Positions 51,556-61,040 are shown, counted from the stretch's first letter. The stretch is 64,000 bases of DNA from Hydrogenophaga intermedia (GCF_000723405.1 NZ_CCAE010000017.1:21744-85743), one strand, 5' to 3'. The notes: generated by a model from the letters alone, not told the origin. Numbers and translations are program-made.

Positions 51556-51568
51556 CGCTTCTCCTTCC

Positions 51569-52768
51569 TCAGTCGCCACCGCGGTCCATGAACCGCAGCA
51601 GCGTGGTCTTGCTGATGGCGCCGACGTACCGGCCGTTCGCACCCACCACCGGCAGCGGCCACGGCGCCTGCGCCACCTGGCCGAACAATTCGTTGACGGG
51701 GTGGCCGGCCTCCAGCGCCTGCACGCCGGGCAGGAAGGCGTGCTGCAGGCCCAGCGGGCCTTCGTGGCCCTTGAGCGCCGCGCGCAGCGACTCCACGGAA
51801 ACCATGCCCTGGAAGCGCTCCTGCGTGCACACCACGAAAGCGAACTCCCGGTCCTGCTGCTCCAGCATCGACAAGGCCGCGCGCGCGCCGCGCGTGGGGC
51901 TTTCGGCCACCACCACCTGGCTGCGGCGCGCGATGTCGCCGGCCTTGAACACGGCCGCCGCGTCCACACCGCGCACGAAGTTGCGCACGTAGTCGTCGGC
52001 CGGCGCGCGCAGGATCTCCTCGGGCGTGCCCACCTGCACCACCTGGCCGTCTTTCATGATGGCAATGCGGTCGCCGATGCGCATGGCCTCGTCCAGGTCG
52101 TGCGAGATGAAGACGATGGTGCGGCGCTTGACCTCCTGCAGGCGCAGCAGCTCGCTCTGCATGTCGGTGCGGATGATCGGGTCCAGCGCCGAGAAGGCCT
52201 CGTCCATCAGCAGGATGGAGGGGTCGGACGCCAGCGCGCGGGCCAGGCCCACGCGCTGCTGCATGCCGCCCGAGAGTTCATCGGGGTAGCTGTCGCCCCA
52301 GCCGGCGAGGCCCACCTGCGAGAGGGCCTCGTCGGCCTGGGCCAGGCGCGTCGCCTTGTCCACGCCCGCCAGCTCCAGCCCCAGGGCTGTGTTGTCGCGC
52401 ACCGTCATGTGCGGCATCAGCGCGAAGGACTGGAACACCATGCTGATGTCCTTGCGGCGCAGGGCGCGCAACTCGCGGTCGCTGTGCTCGAAGATGTTGC
52501 GGCCGTCGATGACGACGCGGCCGGCGCTGGGCTCGATGAGCCGGTTGAGCAGGCGCACCAGCGTGGACTTGCCCGAGCCGGACAGGCCCATGATCACGAA
52601 GATCTCGCCGGCCTGGATGTTGAAGTGCGCGTCGAAGACGCCGATGGACTGGCCGGTCTCGGCCAGGATCTCCTGCTTGCTGCGTCCCTCGCGCACCAGG
52701 GCGAGCGCGGCCTCGGGCTCGTCGCCGAAGACCTTGAACACGTGGTCGATCTGAATGTCTTTTGCCAT
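51569..52768 (-). CDS. proV: Glycine betaine ABC transporter ATPase with CBS domains
   Basis: 399 aa. Walker [14 protein letters not shown]-loop [16 protein letters not shown] signature [17 protein letters not shown], Walker [14 protein letters not shown] and the switch His in ISHDLDEAM. After residue 275 there are two CBS modules, which sense ionic strength in this family. First gene of proVWX, preceded by a long leader and a strong promoter. Confidence 0.95.
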   Translation of the reverse strand: MAKDIQIDHVFKVFGDEPEAALALVREGRSKQEILAETGQSIGVFDAHFNIQAGEIFVIMGLSGSGKSTLVRLLNRLIEPSAGRVVIDGRNIFEHSDRELRALRRKDISMVFQSFALMPHMTVRDNTALGLELAGVDKATRLAQADEALSQVGLAGWGDSYPDELSGGMQQRVGLARALASDPSILLMDEAFSALDPIIRTDMQSELLRLQEVKRRTIVFISHDLDEAMRIGDRIAIMKDGQVVQVGTPEEILRAPADDYVRNFVRGVDAAAVFKAGDIARRSQVVVAESPTRGARAALSMLEQQDREFAFVVCTQERFQGMVSVESLRAALKGHEGPLGLQHAFLPGVQALEAGHPVNELFGQVAQAPWPLPVVGANGRYVGAISKTTLLRFMDRGGD

Positions 52769-53088
52769 TGCGGCGGGCCTCCTCGTGGGTGGGCTTTGGG
52801 CAATGGCCGCCTGGAGCGTGCGCGCAGGCGGCCGCGGACCGCAGCCACGCAGCAGGCACTGAAGACGACGAAGCGACGACGCAACCAGCGCCTGTGCACG
52901 CCAAGGGGAACCGTTCAGCGGGCCTGGTCGAGGGGCGAGAACGGGGTGGCGCGACGCGGCGGCAGGTGGCTGGAAACCAGCCGGTGCCGGGCAAGGCCCG
53001 GCGGGGTGTAACCGGCGCCGCGACGGGATTCAGGGAGATCCGCGAGTAGCGCCCGGTGCGTCAACATATCTGGTTGACTGTTTGGGAA
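52769..53088 (-). ncRNA. Long structured 5' leader of proVWX
   Basis: From the predicted transcription start near 53088 to the proV ATG there are about 320 nt. Two neighbouring perfect hairpins are visible: GGCTGG-AAA-CCAGCC (52968-52982) and GCCGGGC-AAG-GCCCGGC (52986-53002), and CCGGT/ACCGG (52981-52985 and 53011-53015) can close an outer stem that competes with the first hairpin. A 50-codon open frame (53067 to 52915) occurs but lacks a ribosome site. It could regulate proV translation; no known riboswitch class is recognised. Confidence 0.45.
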
Positions 53089-53094
53089 CCGACG

Positions 53095-53123
53095 ATTGTA
53101 ACTTTTTGATCTAAACGAGTCAA
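53095..53123 (-). promoter_or_regulatory. Sigma-70 promoter of proVWX
   Basis: On the minus strand TTGACT (53118-53123), a 17-nt AT-rich spacer and TACAAT (53095-53100): five of six consensus bases in each box and optimal spacing. Confidence 0.8.
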
Positions 53124-53167
53124 GCCGAGTCACCGGCATCCGCTCGCAACGGGTCGCATCGGAAAAC

Positions 53168-53192
53168 AAAAAGCCCGCCGAAGCGGGCTTTT
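53168..53192 (-). terminator. Terminator of the small basic protein gene
   Basis: Stem GCCCGC/GCGGGC with a CGAA loop and A/T runs; on the minus strand it is followed by TTTTTGTTTT. It lies 18 nt after the stop of the gene at 53210. Confidence 0.9.
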
Positions 53193-53209
53193 GCCGGGAA
53201 CCGCAGCGA

Positions 53210-53377
53210 TCAGCCGCTGTGCGGGCGCTTGCCCGGGTTCTTCTTGCTGCGCGTGGCCACGCCGCGCTCCAGGCTGCGGCGCTGGCCACGGCCGGGGGTG
53301 GGCAGCACGACGCCATTGGCGGCGACGGGACGGGGGGTGGCCTTGCGGTCGGCCTCGGTGACGATCTTGTTGCCCAT
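53210..53377 (-). CDS. Small basic protein of unknown function
   Basis: 55 aa, starting MGNKIVTEADRKATPRP and ending SKKNPGKRPHSG; rich in Lys/Arg/Pro and probably unstructured. A clear AAGGAA ribosome site precedes the ATG and a perfect terminator follows, which together argue for a real monocistronic gene. It might bind nucleic acid, judged only by charge. The longer open frame upstream is rejected because of the ribosome site. Confidence 0.65.
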   Translation of the reverse strand: MGNKIVTEADRKATPRPVAANGVVLPTPGRGQRRSLERGVATRSKKNPGKRPHSG

Positions 53378-53496
53378 GGCACTTTCCTTAGAGCGGCGGG
53401 GTGACGAAAAACCGGTATTGGACCACAGGACGCGCGCGCCTTCGCGCACTCCCCTCGGCTTTCCCCGTCCACCCCCCATCCACTTATGCTGCCCGC

Positions 53497-56022
53497 ATGC
53501 TTCGCCTGCTCGCCACCATCTCCTGGCCCGAGTTCCGCCACCACCCCTGGCGCACGGCCACCGCCGTGTTCGCGGTGGCGCTGGGCGTGGCACTGGCGCT
53601 GGCGGTGCAACTCATCAACGCCTCCGCCCTGGCCGAGTTCCGCGACGCGGTGAGCGCGGTGAACGGGCAGCCCGACGTCGAACTGCGCGCACGCCAGGGC
53701 ACGCTGGACGACGCCCTGCTCGAGCGCGTGGCCGCGCAGCCTGGCGTGGCGGCGGCCAGCCCGGTGCTGGAGTTGCCCGCCCAACTGATCGACACGCAGG
53801 GCGAGCGACAGGCTGCGCGCCTGATCGGCGTGGACGCACTGAGCGTGGGCCGCGTGGCGCCCGCGCTCATGCCGCTGGTCAACGAACAGGGTGGCCGCCT
53901 CGACCTCTTCGCGCCCGACGCCGTGTTCCTCAACGCCAGCGCGCGCCTGGCCGTGGGCGACGCCCCCACCGTGCGGCTGCGCCTGGGCGCGACGGAGCAC
54001 ACCTTGCGCGTCGCCGGCCACGGGAACGCGCCCGGCGCGCCGGTGCTGGTGATGGACGTGGCCGCCGCGCAAGCCCTGGCCGGGCGCGTCGGCGCGCTCA
54101 GCCGCATCGACCTGCGCCTGGCGCCCGGCGCCAGCGCCGAACGGGTGCTGGCCGCGCTGGACCTGCCGCCCGGCACGCTGGCCCAGCGGCCCGAGCAGGC
54201 GGGCGAGCGCGTGAGCAACCTCTCGCGCGCCTACCGCGTCAACCTCACGGTGCTGGCGCTGGTGGCGCTGTTCACCGGCGCCTTTCTGGTGTTCTCGGTG
54301 CTGTCGCTCTCCGTCACGCGGCGCCAGGGGCCGCTGGCGCTGCTGGGCGTGCTGGGCCTGTCGGCGCGCGAGCGGCTGCGCCTGGTGCTGGCCGAATCGG
54401 CCCTGCTCGGGCTGGTGGGCAGCGCCATCGGCGTGGCCCTGGGCAGTGCCGTGGCCGCCGTGGCGCTGCGCCAGTTGGGCGGCGACCTGGGCGGTGGCTA
54501 TTTCACCGGCGTGTCGCCCACGCTGCACTGGAGCCCGCTGGCCGCGCTGTTGTATGGCGCGCTGGGCGTGGTGGCGGCGCTGGCCGGGGGCTGGTGGCCC
54601 GCGCGCGCGGCGCAGGGCCTGGCGCCCGCGCAGGCGCTCAAAGGCCTGGGCACGGGCGCGCCCGGGGCGCGGCGGCATGGCGCGGCGCTGGCCCTGCTGG
54701 TGCTGGCGGGCCTGAGTGCGCTGGCACCGCCCGTGGCCGGCGTGCCGCTGGGCGCCTACGTGTCCGTGGGCCTGCTGCTCATCGGCGGCATCGCGGCGCT
54801 GCCGCTGGGCGTGTCGGCCCTGCTCGATCGCCTGGCGCCGCTGAGCGCGCGGCACCTGCTGCCCCTGCTGGCCGTGGAACGCGCGCGCCGCCTGCGCGAA
54901 ACCGCCGCCGTGGCCACCAGCGGCGTGGTCGCCAGCCTGGCCCTGTCCGTGGCGCTGACGGTGATGGTGGCGAGCTTCCGCGACTCGGTGACGAAGTGGC
55001 TGGACACCGTGCTGCCCGCCCCGCTCTACCTGCGCGGCAGCGGCGCGGCCATGGACAGCCAGCACCTGCCGCCCGCCTTCGTGGACGCGGTGGCGGCGGT
55101 GCCCGGCGTGGCGCGCGTGGACACGCTGCGCGCCGTGCCGCTGCAACTCGACCCCGCGCGCCCGCCCGTGGCCCTGCTGGTGCGCCCGCTGCACGGCGAC
55201 CCCCTGCCCCTGCCGCTGGTGGGCGAGGCCACCGCCGTGGCCGCGCCCGACATCCCCGTCTACGTGAGCGAGGCCATGCCCGACCTGTACGGCGCGCGCG
55301 TGGGCCAACCCCTGCCCGCGCTGGCCCAGGCCCTGGCCGCGCCCGAGGCGCGGCGCGCGCGCTACGTGGTGGCCGGCGTGTGGCGCGACTACGCCCGCCA
55401 GCACGGCAGCATCGCCATCGACGCCGACACCTACGCCCGCCTGAGCGGCGAGCGCCGCGTGAGCGACCTGGCGCTGCACCTCACGCCGCAGGCCGACGCC
55501 ACGGCGGTGCGTGAGGCCATCACCGCGCTCGCCCAAACGCACGGCATTCAGGACGCCATCGACTTCGCCTCCGTCGAGCAACTGCGCGCCACCTCGCTGC
55601 GCATCTTCGACCGCAGCTTCGCCGTCACCGTGTGGCTGCAGGCCGTGGCCATCGGCATCGGCCTGTTCGGCGTGGCGGCCAGCTTCAGCGCGCAGGTGCT
55701 GGTGCGGCGCAAGGAATTCGGCCTGCTCGCGCACCTGGGCCTCACGCGGCGGCAGATTCTGGGCGTGGTGGCCGCCGAGGGCCTGGCCTGGACGGCCCTG
55801 GGCGCGCTGGCCGGCACCGCGCTGGGCCTGCTGGTGAGCCTGGTGCTGGTGCACGTCGTCAACCCGCAGAGCTTCCACTGGACCATGGACCTGGTGTTGC
55901 CTTGGGCGCGGCTGGGCGCGCTGGCGCTGGCCGTGGTGCTGGCGGGCACCCTCACCGCCTGGCTGGCGGGGCGCGCGGCCGCCAGCCGCGACGCGGTGCA
56001 GGCCGTGCGGCAGGATTGGTGA
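53497..56022 (+). CDS. ABC transporter permease, FtsX/MacB family (LolCE-like)
   Basis: 841 aa with the duplicated FtsX layout: an N-terminal helix (about 18-38), a periplasmic domain (40-245), three helices (about 250-390), a middle pair (about 390-450), a second periplasmic domain and three C-terminal helices. Such permeases extract lipoproteins or lipids from the inner membrane using an ATPase, but no ATPase gene is adjacent. The following gene is an AttH/CrtC-like protein, a pairing known from attachment-type export systems. Very high GC throughout. Confidence 0.85.
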   Translation: MLRLLATISWPEFRHHPWRTATAVFAVALGVALALAVQLINASALAEFRDAVSAVNGQPDVELRARQGTLDDALLERVAAQPGVAAASPVLELPAQLIDTQGERQAARLIGVDALSVGRVAPALMPLVNEQGGRLDLFAPDAVFLNASARLAVGDAPTVRLRLGATEHTLRVAGHGNAPGAPVLVMDVAAAQALAGRVGALSRIDLRLAPGASAERVLAALDLPPGTLAQRPEQAGERVSNLSRAYRVNLTVLALVALFTGAFLVFSVLSLSVTRRQGPLALLGVLGLSARERLRLVLAESALLGLVGSAIGVALGSAVAAVALRQLGGDLGGGYFTGVSPTLHWSPLAALLYGALGVVAALAGGWWPARAAQGLAPAQALKGLGTGAPGARRHGAALALLVLAGLSALAPPVAGVPLGAYVSVGLLLIGGIAALPLGVSALLDRLAPLSARHLLPLLAVERARRLRETAAVATSGVVASLALSVALTVMVASFRDSVTKWLDTVLPAPLYLRGSGAAMDSQHLPPAFVDAVAAVPGVARVDTLRAVPLQLDPARPPVALLVRPLHGDPLPLPLVGEATAVAAPDIPVYVSEAMPDLYGARVGQPLPALAQALAAPEARRARYVVAGVWRDYARQHGSIAIDADTYARLSGERRVSDLALHLTPQADATAVREAITALAQTHGIQDAIDFASVEQLRATSLRIFDRSFAVTVWLQAVAIGIGLFGVAASFSAQVLVRRKEFGLLAHLGLTRRQILGVVAAEGLAWTALGALAGTALGLLVSLVLVHVVNPQSFHWTMDLVLPWARLGALALAVVLAGTLTAWLAGRAAASRDAVQAVRQDW

Positions 56023-56027
56023 AGCGC

Positions 56028-57194
56028 ATGGAACGCCTCAAGCTCCGTCCCATCAACCGACGCCACTGGCTGCTGGGCAGCGCCGCCGCCCTGGCCTGGT
56101 CGCACGCGCCGGCCGGCGCCACCCCGCCCGCAGCGGCCCGCGACATCGCCCGCCCCGGCGACACCCTGCGACCGCGCGAGCTGCGCTTCCCCCGCGATCA
56201 CGGCAGCCACAACGACACGCGCACCGAGTGGTGGTACCTCACCGGCCACGCACGCGACGAAGCCGGACGCGACTTCGGCTTCCAGATCACCTTCTTCCGC
56301 AGCCGCGTGGACGAGGCGCGCGAGCTGCCCGGCCGCCTCGCGGCGCGGCAGTTGCTCTTCGCGCACGCCGCCATCACCGACGTGGCGGGCCGGCGCCTGC
56401 ACCACGACGAGCGCATCGCGCGCTGGAACGGCGAGCGGCCGGCCAACACCGAGCGCGCCGTCTTCGCCAGCGAAGCCGACACCGAGGTGGTGCTGCGCGA
56501 CTGGTTCATCCGCCGCCGCGCCGACGGCGGCTACGCCACGCGCGCCGTGGGCGACACCCTGCTCATCGACATCGAGGCCAGCGCCCCGCAGGCCTGGCTG
56601 CTGCAGGGTGACCGCGGTTTCTCCCGCAAGGGGCCGGACGCCGCGCAGTCCAGCTTCTACGTCTCGCAACCGCAGTTGCAGGTGCGCGGCACGCTGGGCC
56701 TGGCGGGCCGGCGCTTCGCCATCACCGGCACCGCCTGGCTGGACCACGAATGGAGCGAGGCCCTGCTGCACCCCGAGGCCGTGGGCTGGGACTGGATCGG
56801 CATGAACTTGTTCGACGGCCACGCGCTCACCGCCTTCCGCCTGCGCCGCGCCGATGGCTCCACGCTGTGGACCGGCGGCTCATTCCGCGCGGCGGGTGAT
56901 GCGCGCGACCCGAACGCCATCCACCGCTTCGCGCCCGGCGAGGTGGAGTTCAAACCCCAGCGCTGGTGGACCAGCCCGCTGACCAACACGCGCTACCCCG
57001 TGGAATGGCTGGTGCGCACGCCGGCCGACTTCTACACCGTGCGTGCGCTGATCGACGCGCAGGAACTGGACAGCCGCGCCAGCACCGGCGCGATCTACTG
57101 GGAGGGGCTGTCGGACCTGATCGACAGCAACGGCCGCACCGTGGGGCGCGGCTACCTGGAGATGACGGGGTACGCGAAGCGGCTGGTGCTTTGA
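56028..57194 (+). CDS. AttH/CrtC-like lipocalin-fold exported protein
   Basis: 388 aa. The N-terminus RRHWLLGSAAALAWSHAPAGA is a Tat-like signal with twin Arg. The body has the two-lipocalin AttH (carotenoid 1,2-hydratase-like) signatures NDTRTEWWYLTGHARDE, AWLDHEWSEALLHP and WDWIGMNLFDGHALT. It probably binds a lipid moved by the preceding permease. A GTG at 56019 overlapping the permease stop is an alternative start that would couple translation directly. Confidence 0.82.
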   Translation: MERLKLRPINRRHWLLGSAAALAWSHAPAGATPPAAARDIARPGDTLRPRELRFPRDHGSHNDTRTEWWYLTGHARDEAGRDFGFQITFFRSRVDEARELPGRLAARQLLFAHAAITDVAGRRLHHDERIARWNGERPANTERAVFASEADTEVVLRDWFIRRRADGGYATRAVGDTLLIDIEASAPQAWLLQGDRGFSRKGPDAAQSSFYVSQPQLQVRGTLGLAGRRFAITGTAWLDHEWSEALLHPEAVGWDWIGMNLFDGHALTAFRLRRADGSTLWTGGSFRAAGDARDPNAIHRFAPGEVEFKPQRWWTSPLTNTRYPVEWLVRTPADFYTVRALIDAQELDSRASTGAIYWEGLSDLIDSNGRTVGRGYLEMTGYAKRLVL

Positions 57195-57256
57195 GGGGCG
57201 GCCAAGGCGATGCCGTTCATGCGGTTTATCATCCCGCTCGTCAGACGGAGAACACC

Positions 57257-57736
57257 ATGGCCCACCCACCTTCCCACGTCCGCACCACCCGGTTGTCCGC
57301 CGTGAGCGCCGGGCTGCTGTGCCTGGCTCTTGCGAGCGCGGCCACGGCGATGGAGAAGGCCCCGGTCGGTCACGTCAAGACCGTCAAGGGCGTGGCCACG
57401 GTCACCACCGACGGCCAGGTCGTCAACGCCCAGCCGGGCACGCCGCTGCACCAGGGCAGCGCGCTCAGCACGCAAGCGGGCTCCAGCCTGGGCGTGGTCT
57501 TCGGCGACAACACCATCATGTCTTTCGGGCCGAACACCTCGCTCACCGTCGAGGAGTACATGTACGAGCCCAGCGCCGGCAAGCTCAAGCTCGGCGCGCG
57601 CATGGGCAAGGGCACCCTGAACTACGTGTCTGGCGGCATTGCCAAGCTGCAGCCCGAAGCCGTGTCCGTGAAAACGCCGACCGGCATGATCGGCGTGCGC
57701 GGCACGCAGTTCCTGCTCAAGGTCGACGAGGAGTGA
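57257..57736 (+). CDS. FecR-domain periplasmic protein
   Basis: 159 aa. A signal peptide (SAVSAGLLCLALASAATAM) is followed by one FecR-type beta domain: GHVKTVKGVATVTTDGQ, GSALSTQAGSSLGVVFGDNT, SFGPNTSLTVEEY, TPTGMIGVRGTQFLLKVDEE. It lacks the cytoplasmic anti-sigma part of classical FecR, so it is not a sigma regulator but a secreted domain. It has CGGAG before the ATG and is convergent with the CHASE2 cyclase gene, a pairing seen with FecR proteins in other bacteria. Confidence 0.85.
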   Translation: MAHPPSHVRTTRLSAVSAGLLCLALASAATAMEKAPVGHVKTVKGVATVTTDGQVVNAQPGTPLHQGSALSTQAGSSLGVVFGDNTIMSFGPNTSLTVEEYMYEPSAGKLKLGARMGKGTLNYVSGGIAKLQPEAVSVKTPTGMIGVRGTQFLLKVDEE

Positions 57737-57754
57737 TCCCCGACTTGCTGCCGA

Positions 57755-59890
57755 TCACTTGGCGGCCAGCACGATGAGGTCGCTGCGCTCGCCCGCCAGC
57801 AAACGGGCGCCATGCAGGTTCACCAGCGGATCGTCCGGGTAGGCGCGGCGCAATGCGTCGAAGCGCTCCAGCGCCTGCGCGACGTCGCCGGCCCGCAGGG
57901 CGTCGAGCGCGCTGCGGTACTGATCCAGGGGCGCGTAACCGCGAGGGACCTCGTCCAGCGGCTCGAACACCTGCAGCGCTTCCGTTTTGCCCTTGAGCAC
58001 CAGACGGCCCACCGGCCGGGCCATACGCGGCGCGCAGGCCGACAGCGTGGCCTCGGACACGCAGACCCAGGTGCCCAGGTGCTTGTTCACGCTTTCCAGG
58101 CGCGCCGCGGTGTTCACCGGATCGCCCAGCGCGCGGTAATCGAACAGGGCCTTGCCACCGAAGTTGCCCACGATGACCTCGCCCGAGTGGATGCCAAAGC
58201 GCGTGTGGCCGAAGGCCATGCCGCGGGCCTGCTGCTGGCGCGTGAACCCGGTGGCGAAGCGGTGCATCTCCATCGCGCAGTCGAGCGCGCGCTGCGCGTG
58301 ATCGGCCTGCTCCACCGGGGCCGAGAACATGATGGCCAGCGAGTCGCCCATGATGCGGTCCAGCGTGCCCTGGTAGCGGAAGGCGATGGAAATCATCTCC
58401 TCGAGGTAGCGGTTGAGCAGGTGCACCGCGTCGGCCGGGTCGATCGACTCCATCAGCGAGGTGAAGCCCGCCAGGTCGGTGAAGATGAAACTGCACTGCT
58501 GCCGCTTGCCGCCAAGCTCCAGTTGCTCGGGGTGTTGCATGAGGTGCGCCACGCGGTTGGGCGAGACGTAGCGCGAGAACGCCTGCCGCACCCAGCGGTG
58601 CTGCAGCTCGCTGCGGAAATGCCGGCACACGCTGGCCAGGCCGTACGCCAGGGTCCAGGCGATGGCGGGGGTGAAGGTGTCCAGCAGCACCCGGTGCGCC
58701 GAGAACGCCCACCAGCCGCCCCACAACAACGCCGACACCAGCACCAGCCAGGCCACGGCCGCGCGCAGCGAACCCATGAAGGCCCCGATCGCGACGAGCA
58801 GCACACAGCCCACCGCCACCAGCAGGGCCTCGGCCGCCATCGCCCAGGCCGGGCGCCCCAGGTGCTGCCCCGTGAGCGCCTGCTCCAGGGCCTGCGCGTG
58901 CGTCTCGACGCCGGGCATGAGCTGGCCGAGCGGGTTGAAGCGCAGGTCGAGCAGGCCGGGGGCCGAGCTGCCGATCACCACGATGTGGCCTTGCAGCAGC
59001 GCCGGATCGGCCGTGCCGTTCAACACCCGCCACGCGGGCACGTAGCGCTGCGGCTGCGCCGGCGTGTAGTGGAGCCACATCTCGCCGCGCGCGGTCGTGG
59101 GCACGGTGAGCGCGCCGATGCGCAGGGCCTCCAGCGCGGGTGCCCCGCCGCCGGCGCGCTGCAGGATGTAGTTCGGCGTGCCCTGCGCCACGCGCAGCAG
59201 CTCGGCGCTGAGGCTGGGTGCGGGCTGGCCCTGCAGCGACATCACCATCGGCACGCGCCGCACCACGCCATCGGCGTCGGGCACGAAGCTGAGCGCACCG
59301 ACGCCCTTGGCCGCGGTCTCCAGTGGCGCGAGCGGGCGCACGGCGCCCCCGATCGTGTTCAGGATGCCGGCGTCGGGCTCGCCCATCCACACGTAGCGGT
59401 AGCGTGGCTCAAGGCCCTTGGCATCGGCCGTGGCCTCGCTGCGCGCCGCGAAGCCCAGCACCACGTCCTGCTTCTCGATCGCCTCGGCGAAGGCCACATC
59501 GTTGTCTGGCAGGCCCTGCAACTCGGCCCGCGCCGTGGGCGTGAGGGGCCAGTCGCCCGACACGCGCCGTGGCGAGGTGCGGTCGGGCTCGGCGAACAAC
59601 ACGTCGAAGCCGATCGCCGCAACGCCTTGCTCTCCCAGGCGCTCCACCAGGCTGGCCAACCGCGTGCGGGGCCAGGGCCATTGCCCGATGCGATCGAGGC
59701 TGGCCTCGTCGATGTCGATGATGCGCACCGGTGCCGCCTGGTATGCGCGCGGCTGCCAGCGCTGGTACTGGTCGAAGCCCTGGTGGCGCAGGGTCTGCGC
59801 GGCCAGCGGATCGGCCAGCACAACCACCAGGCCGAGGCCGGCCGTCAGCAGCATCAACAGCGCCGCGATGGCGCGCAGGGAAAGGTGCAT
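57755..59890 (-). CDS. CHASE2-domain class III adenylate/guanylate cyclase
   Basis: 711 aa. An N-terminal helix, a periplasmic CHASE2 sensor (about 30-330, VRIIDIDEASLDRIGQWPWPR, IGFDVLFAEPDR), three membrane helices (about 340-425) and a cytoplasmic cyclase domain (about 465-645). Metal Asp residues are in FIFTDLAGFTSLME and RIMGDSLAIMF; IHSGEVIVGNFGGK and DPVNTAARLE complete the active site. The short C-terminal part is TPR-like ([22 protein letters not shown]). Probably makes cAMP in response to an envelope signal. Confidence 0.9.
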   Translation of the reverse strand: MHLSLRAIAALLMLLTAGLGLVVVLADPLAAQTLRHQGFDQYQRWQPRAYQAAPVRIIDIDEASLDRIGQWPWPRTRLASLVERLGEQGVAAIGFDVLFAEPDRTSPRRVSGDWPLTPTARAELQGLPDNDVAFAEAIEKQDVVLGFAARSEATADAKGLEPRYRYVWMGEPDAGILNTIGGAVRPLAPLETAAKGVGALSFVPDADGVVRRVPMVMSLQGQPAPSLSAELLRVAQGTPNYILQRAGGGAPALEALRIGALTVPTTARGEMWLHYTPAQPQRYVPAWRVLNGTADPALLQGHIVVIGSSAPGLLDLRFNPLGQLMPGVETHAQALEQALTGQHLGRPAWAMAAEALLVAVGCVLLVAIGAFMGSLRAAVAWLVLVSALLWGGWWAFSAHRVLLDTFTPAIAWTLAYGLASVCRHFRSELQHRWVRQAFSRYVSPNRVAHLMQHPEQLELGGKRQQCSFIFTDLAGFTSLMESIDPADAVHLLNRYLEEMISIAFRYQGTLDRIMGDSLAIMFSAPVEQADHAQRALDCAMEMHRFATGFTRQQQARGMAFGHTRFGIHSGEVIVGNFGGKALFDYRALGDPVNTAARLESVNKHLGTWVCVSEATLSACAPRMARPVGRLVLKGKTEALQVFEPLDEVPRGYAPLDQYRSALDALRAGDVAQALERFDALRRAYPDDPLVNLHGARLLAGERSDLIVLAAK

Positions 59891-60120
59891 CAGGCCAGGG
59901 CCGCGCGGCGCTCGGCCGGCTCGAAGTCGTCTGAGGTCATGTCTGTCTGATCATCGTCAAGGCACCCTCGAGGACATGCACCTTGCGCGCCAGGGCAGAC
60001 GCCGCGCCTCCTCAATCGGCGGGGAGTATCCCCGCCTTCCCCGCATCCCACAAGATCGGGAGCCTGCGCCGCCCCCTGCCGGCACGATGTGCGAAAGTCC
60101 CAGGCTCTCGAGGCCTCCGC

Positions 60121-60747
60121 ATGAAAAACGATCGACCCCACCCCTCTGCCGCGCGGGCACCCTGGCTGGTGCTCGCCATGTTCCTGCTGTCGGCCTGCGC
60201 GCCCAGCCTGCCCCGCTCCTACGTGGTGCTGGTGCCCGACCCCGATGGGGCCGTGGGCCAGGTGGTGGTGAGCGGCCCCAAGGGGCGGCAGGTGCTGACA
60301 GAGGCGGGCCAGGTCGCGGCCATCGACGGCAGCGCGGTGAACATCGTGATGAACCACGCCGAGGTGGACGCCGCCTTCGGCGACGCCAAAGCCGCCCAAC
60401 CCGTGCTGCCCGGCCACTTCATGCTGTACTTCATGTCGGGCAACACACAGCTCACCGCCGCATCGGAAAAAGAGCTTCAGAACATCCTGAGCTACCTCAA
60501 AGACCGGCCACCGCAGGCCATGACCGAGGTGGTGGTGATCGGCCACACCGACACCGTGGGCGGCGACGCGGACAACGTGATCCTCTCCACCCAACGCGCC
60601 ACCCTGGTGGCCGAGCGCCTGCGCGCCTCGGGCGTGAAATTCACGTCGATCAAGCAGGAGGCGCACGGCGAGAAAAACCTGCTGGTGCGCACGGCCGACA
60701 ACGTGGACGAGCCGCGCAACCGCCGGGTGCAGGTAACCGTGCGTTGA
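60121..60747 (+). CDS. OmpA-domain lipoprotein
   Basis: 208 aa. Lipobox LLSAC near residue 26 after a hydrophobic core. The C-terminal OmpA/MotB domain has YFMSGNTQLTAASEKEL, VIGHTDTVGGDADN and EPRNRRVQVTVR, the peptidoglycan-binding residues. Divergent from the CHASE2 cyclase across 230 nt that hold no gene. FecR, CHASE2 cyclase and OmpA genes often group, suggesting a cell-wall sensing unit. Confidence 0.88.
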   Translation: MKNDRPHPSAARAPWLVLAMFLLSACAPSLPRSYVVLVPDPDGAVGQVVVSGPKGRQVLTEAGQVAAIDGSAVNIVMNHAEVDAAFGDAKAAQPVLPGHFMLYFMSGNTQLTAASEKELQNILSYLKDRPPQAMTEVVVIGHTDTVGGDADNVILSTQRATLVAERLRASGVKFTSIKQEAHGEKNLLVRTADNVDEPRNRRVQVTVR

Positions 60748-60764
60748 GCCGGCGCACCGGCTCA
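60745..60764. terminator. Hairpin between convergent genes
   Basis: TGAGCCGG-CGCA-CCGGCTCA is an 8-bp perfect stem that includes the OmpA gene stop codon. No T run follows, so it is at best a weak or Rho-assisted bidirectional terminator. Confidence 0.4.
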
Positions 60765-60770
60765 CCCGGT

Positions 60771-61040
60771 TCAGGACGGCTTCTGCGCCTCGGCGCCCAC
60801 CGCGTCGCGCACGCACTTGTTGGTGAAGCTGGTCTTGGCCGCGCCCGAAAGCTTTTTCTCGCCGGCTGCCATGGTGCAGGCGGCTGCGGCGTCCTTTTCG
60901 CACTTGGTCAGGAAGGAGTTCTTGGCTGCGCCCGCGAGCTTTTTCTCGGCGGACTTGGCGTGGCAGGTGGCGGTGTCGGCCCAAGAGGCTGTGGCGGTGA
61001 GGGCCAGGGCGGCGGCGAGGATCAGGGGGCGGGTGAGCAT
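60771..61040 (-). CDS. PsiF-repeat exported protein
   Basis: 89 aa. Signal peptide MLTRPLILAAALALTATASWA, then two copies of the PsiF-type repeat (KKLAGAAKNSFLTKCEKDA and KKLSGAAKTSFTNKCVRDA) with conserved Cys. PsiF was described as phosphate-starvation inducible in E. coli; its function is unknown. Confidence 0.85.
   Translation of the reverse strand: MLTRPLILAAALALTATASWADTATCHAKSAEKKLAGAAKNSFLTKCEKDAAAACTMAAGEKKLSGAAKTSFTNKCVRDAVGAEAQKPS

Noticed and set aside
52915..55878. 987-aa open frame on the minus strand
   Set aside because: Shadow of the FtsX-like permease gene; dominated by Gln/His/Arg/Gly without structure. Its last 50 codons form the leader frame of proV, which lacks a ribosome site.
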